A stretch of 64,000 nt of DNA, taken from NCBI GenBank assembly GCA_026225275.1, contig JAMFSL010000079.1, positions 1-64,000 on the forward strand, given 5' to 3'. The position numbers and the translations under genes are program-made. The stretch is from Puia dinghuensis (GTDB lineage Bacteria; Bacteroidota; Bacteroidia; Chitinophagales; Chitinophagaceae). The notes under the pieces were generated by a model that searched no databases, was not told where the DNA came from, and saw nothing but the letters and a program-made list of their open reading frames with translations. This document shows, in pieces, positions 61,657 through 64,000 of this stretch; the stretch's first letter is position 1, and every line of letters begins with the position of its first letter.

Positions 61657-62829
61657 ATGCTCATTTTGCTGGATTGCCGGCCCTTGCAGTATGCAGGACC
61701 CGGCAGTGAAAGAAGCCGCTTCATACTTACTGCCGCAGCTGCCCTGGCTAAAGACAAGGCTATAAAATGGCTGTTCGTAGTCGATCACACCTTTCGTCCA
61801 GGCATGTTGGATGGAATCTCCGGCGATTCAGTGCTGGTGCGGCGTGCGCTGCCTGGCAGCTTCGGCTGGCGATGGTGGTATGACCAGCAGATTCCGCGAC
61901 TGGCGAGACAATACCACGCGGATATGGTCATGCTAACGGGGGGTATAACCGCTAAATTATCCGGCATTCCACAATGCCTTTGGATGCCTGAAAAGGCTAA
62001 CCCCGATGAGAGCGGGAATGACCGGCATTATCCGTCTATCTACAAGAAGAGGCTGACCGCCGGTCTGCAGCGCGCGGCGGTGATCTTTTGTTTTACCGGG
62101 CGTGATCGGAATTGGCTGGCCGGCCATTGTTCCGGCATCGCCTACGGCAAGCCTTCGGCGGCCGAAGGGGTAGAAGAAAAGATATTGGTCCTGCCGGTGG
62201 CTATCGAGGAGAATGCCGGGATAAAAGGCCCTTTGAGGGATACGGAAAAAGAAGAAATAAAAAGGAAATATGTACGGGGAAAAGAATATTTCCTCGCCGA
62301 TCTGGCGGACGCTGTGGACGAGGACGTGATCCATTTGCTGAAAGCGTTTTCGCTGTTCAAGAAAAGGCAGCAGTCTAATATGCAATTGATTCTGACGGGA
62401 GCGATCAACGGGTCCGGGGGTGTGATCAGACAGCGGCTGGAGACCTATAAATATAGGAAAGATGTCCAATGGCAGGAGGATCGGCCGACGGCGGAAGTCG
62501 GACAGTTGAGTCGCGCCGCCTACGCTGTCTTGTTGCTGTTTGACGGCCATACATTGGGTGCTCCGTTGTTGAATGCCTGGGCAGCGGGAGTGCCCGTCAT
62601 CGCAACGGATGGCGGTCTGCTGCAGGAAATCGCGGGGGATGCCGCTCTCCTGACAGTTGCCGGAGACCCCACTTCGCTGGCTGCTCAGCTGATGCGGATG
62701 TATAAGGACGAGAATGGTCGGGCGGACCTGATCAGTAGGGGCTTTGACCGGCGTGGGGCGTATAGTTGGCGGGGGTCGATTGATGCCTTGTGGGAAGGGA
62801 TCGGGAAAGTTTTCCGGCCAATGAACTAA
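61657..62829 (+). CDS. Glycosyltransferase family 4-like protein
   Basis: A 390-residue GT-B enzyme from the ATG at 61657 (the TTG at 61651 adds two codons and overlaps the promoter box). The second domain is the clearer one: QLILTGAINGSGGVIRQRL, then LLFDGHTLGAPLLNAWAAGVPVIATDGG, the GT4 donor-binding motif with the Glu position replaced by Leu/Gly here. The acceptor and donor are unknown; role in envelope glycans is inferred. It precedes gldC by 23 bp and may be cotranscribed with the following run. Confidence 0.8.
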   Translation: MLILLDCRPLQYAGPGSERSRFILTAAAALAKDKAIKWLFVVDHTFRPGMLDGISGDSVLVRRALPGSFGWRWWYDQQIPRLARQYHADMVMLTGGITAKLSGIPQCLWMPEKANPDESGNDRHYPSIYKKRLTAGLQRAAVIFCFTGRDRNWLAGHCSGIAYGKPSAAEGVEEKILVLPVAIEENAGIKGPLRDTEKEEIKRKYVRGKEYFLADLADAVDEDVIHLLKAFSLFKKRQQSNMQLILTGAINGSGGVIRQRLETYKYRKDVQWQEDRPTAEVGQLSRAAYAVLLLFDGHTLGAPLLNAWAAGVPVIATDGGLLQEIAGDAALLTVAGDPTSLAAQLMRMYKDENGRADLISRGFDRRGAYSWRGSIDALWEGIGKVFRPMN

Positions 62830-62852
62830 CTTGACTAACTTGCAATTTTTAT

Positions 62853-63200
62853 ATGGCAACATCTTCAATCAGTATTGACGTTACTTTAGACAAAGACCGT
62901 GTGCCGGAAGACATCCGGTGGAACGCGACAGATTCGACCGCAGAAAATGCGCGGCGTGCCAAAGCCATGATGCTGGCCTTTTGGGACGGTGCAGAAAAAA
63001 CAGCCCTGAGGATCGACCTGTGGACCAAGGAAATGATGGTCGATGAAATGGCCGATTTCTTCTACCAGACCCTGATGACTATGGCGGAAACCTATCAACG
63101 GGCTACACAGGACCCGGTACTGATGGGGGAGATGAAAGAATTTGCGCGGGATTTCTATAATAAATTCCGGGAACAGCAGATGAAAACCAATAAGCTATAA
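62853..63200 (+). CDS. gldC: Gliding motility protein GldC
   Basis: A 115-residue soluble protein of the GldC family, required for or supporting gliding in Flavobacterium-like bacteria. Seen: SISIDVTLDKDRVPEDIRWN and AKAMMLAFWDGAEKTALRIDLWTKEM, both family hallmarks, then MVDEMADFFYQTLMTMAETY. The protein binds in the cytoplasm; its mechanism is unclear and many non-gliding relatives keep it. It lies between the GT4 gene and yqeY in one direction. Confidence 0.93.
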   Translation: MATSSISIDVTLDKDRVPEDIRWNATDSTAENARRAKAMMLAFWDGAEKTALRIDLWTKEMMVDEMADFFYQTLMTMAETYQRATQDPVLMGEMKEFARDFYNKFREQQMKTNKL

Positions 63201-63217
63201 TCTTTAAATGATTGTAT

Positions 63218-63670
63218 ATGGGTTTAGAACAAAAAGTGATGGGGGAATTGAAAACGGCCATGCTGGCAAAGAATGAAGGCGCATTGCGTGGTTTGCGTGC
63301 CATCAAGGCTGCGATTATCATTGCCAAGACGTCGGAAGGCGCCGGGGGGGAACTGAAAGAAGAGGATGAGACCAAACTTTTGCAGAAACTGGTCAAGCAA
63401 CGGAAGGATTCCCTGGCTATTTATCAGGAACAGAATCGGCCCGATCTGGCCCGGAAGGAGGAGGAGGAGATCGCTGTGATAGAAAAATTCCTTCCTCAGC
63501 AGCTGGATAACGAGGCATTGAAAGCTGTTTTGGCGAAAATCATTGCCGAGACAGGGGCTGCATCTCCGGCCGACATCGGAAAAGTAATGGGCGTCGCCAG
63601 CAAACAATTAGCCGGACAGGCCGATGGGAAGACCATCAGCGCTGTCGCCAAAGAATTATTGGCAAAATAA
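63218..63670 (+). CDS. yqeY: GatB/YqeY domain protein
   Basis: A 150-residue all-helical protein with the YqeY (GatB-tail-like) domain across its length: EQKVMGELKTAMLAKNEGALRGLRAIKAA, then LVKQRKDSLAIYQEQNRPDLARKEEEEI and IEKFLPQQL, MGVASKQLAGQADGKTISAVAKELL. I start at ATG 63218. Thought to bind tRNA-related or amidotransferase partners; role is not fixed. The stop codon shares its last base with the start of cvpA. Confidence 0.9.
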   Translation: MGLEQKVMGELKTAMLAKNEGALRGLRAIKAAIIIAKTSEGAGGELKEEDETKLLQKLVKQRKDSLAIYQEQNRPDLARKEEEEIAVIEKFLPQQLDNEALKAVLAKIIAETGAASPADIGKVMGVASKQLAGQADGKTISAVAKELLAK

Positions 63671-64000
63671 TGACTATCGATGTCCTGTTCCTGCTGTTCA
63701 TGGTCATGGCCATTTTCAGGGGATTCCGTCAGGGCTTTATCATTGCCATTTTTTCTGCGATATCACTGATCGTAGGTCTGGCTGCAGCCATCAAGCTATC
63801 GGCTACCGTTGCCGGCTGGGCGAGTCACCACTTGTCTTCCCGATGGTTGCCGGTCATCGCTTTTCTGCTGGTCTTTGTGGGGGTGGTGATTGTTGTGCGT
63901 TTGGGCGCACGTTTGGCTGAGAAGGCCGTCGACCTGGCTCTGATGGGCTGGCTCAATAAACTGGCTGGCATTATTCTTTATGCGGCGCTTTATACCGTTA
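63670..64000 (+). CDS. CvpA family membrane protein (3' end outside window)
   Basis: The frame starts at ATG 63670 (overlapping the yqeY stop TAATG) and runs off the right edge after 110 codons. It encodes TIDVLFLLFMVMAIFRGFRQG and three or more transmembrane segments with AISLIVGLAAAIKLS and HHLSSRWLPVIAFLLVFVG. This is the start of the CvpA family (colicin V production protein homologue), involved in envelope integrity. No fault is visible in the part seen. Confidence 0.9.
   Translation, partial: MTIDVLFLLFMVMAIFRGFRQGFIIAIFSAISLIVGLAAAIKLSATVAGWASHHLSSRWLPVIAFLLVFVGVVIVVRLGARLAEKAVDLALMGWLNKLAGIILYAALYTV

Noticed and set aside
1-64000. tRNA, rRNA, CRISPR arrays, IS elements or prophage
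   Set aside because: No tRNA-like T-loop in gene gaps, no direct repeat-spacer array, and no transposase or integrase reading frames were found.

Overview
The window looks like a chromosomal segment of a member of the Bacteroidota, most likely family Chitinophagaceae. The supporting signs are a SusC/SusD pair behind an ECF sigma factor and a FecR anti-sigma factor, the gliding gene gldC, a protein with a type IX secretion (T9SS) C-terminal domain, DUF4290, DUF2911 and TIGR02757 proteins, and many promoters of the Bacteroidota type (TTTG/TTG, about 19-20 bp, TAnnTTTG) with weak Shine-Dalgarno sequences. Gene density is high. I see no rRNA, tRNA, CRISPR array, prophage, transposase or integrase.

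Layout. 1-14.6 kb is mixed housekeeping: 6-phosphogluconate dehydrogenase (cut by the left edge), a diheme cytochrome, an MFS exporter, an RRM protein, a degenerate histidine-kinase ATPase domain, YccF, the KorB subunit, a JmjC-like cupin, TsaC, RNase HII, heme A synthase, a membrane protein with a patatin-like domain, a diacylglycerol-kinase-like lipid kinase and an alpha/beta hydrolase. 14.7-26.7 kb is a nutrient-uptake locus: ECF sigma, FecR, STN-domain SusC, SusD, a large zinc metalloprotease and an MG2-type exported protein. The presence of a protease and absence of glycosidases suggests peptide rather than glycan use. 26.7-31.7 kb holds typA behind a hairpin-rich leader and a surface-glycan group (GT2, FkbM, GT9). 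31.7-34.7 kb holds a Lon-substrate-domain protein, coaX, lptC and an aldo/keto reductase.

34.8-39.6 kb is a TetR-controlled tripartite efflux operon (TolC, HlyD/EmrA, EmrB) whose promoter is built into two direct operator repeats. A gene-free stretch with GGATTT-type repeats follows. 40.2-49.5 kb holds an SDR enzyme, DoxX, lysS, two tyrosine-catabolism-type genes (flavin reductase, fumarylacetoacetate hydrolase), a serine hydrolase, a fatty acid hydroxylase, and a metB/TIGR02757/small-protein operon. 49.7-55.9 kb holds two small secreted PepSY-like proteins, asnB with DUF2911 and AcpH, a deoxyhypusine-synthase-like enzyme and a TPR protein. 56.1-61.4 kb is a minus-strand cell-envelope group (DUF4290, murA with Asp instead of the catalytic Cys, gmk, CorC/HlyC-type transporter) plus the T9SS cargo. 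61.6-64 kb is a plus-strand run: glycosyltransferase, gldC, yqeY and cvpA (cut by the right edge).

I found no clear new multi-gene system. The best leads are the typA leader RNA, the promoter-embedded operator of the efflux operon, the peptide-type SusCD locus, the stand-alone degenerate ATPase domain, the bacterial deoxyhypusine-synthase homologue, and the repeated pattern of TAnnTTTG boxes lying 3-7 nt from start codons, which would give leaderless or nearly leaderless mRNAs.
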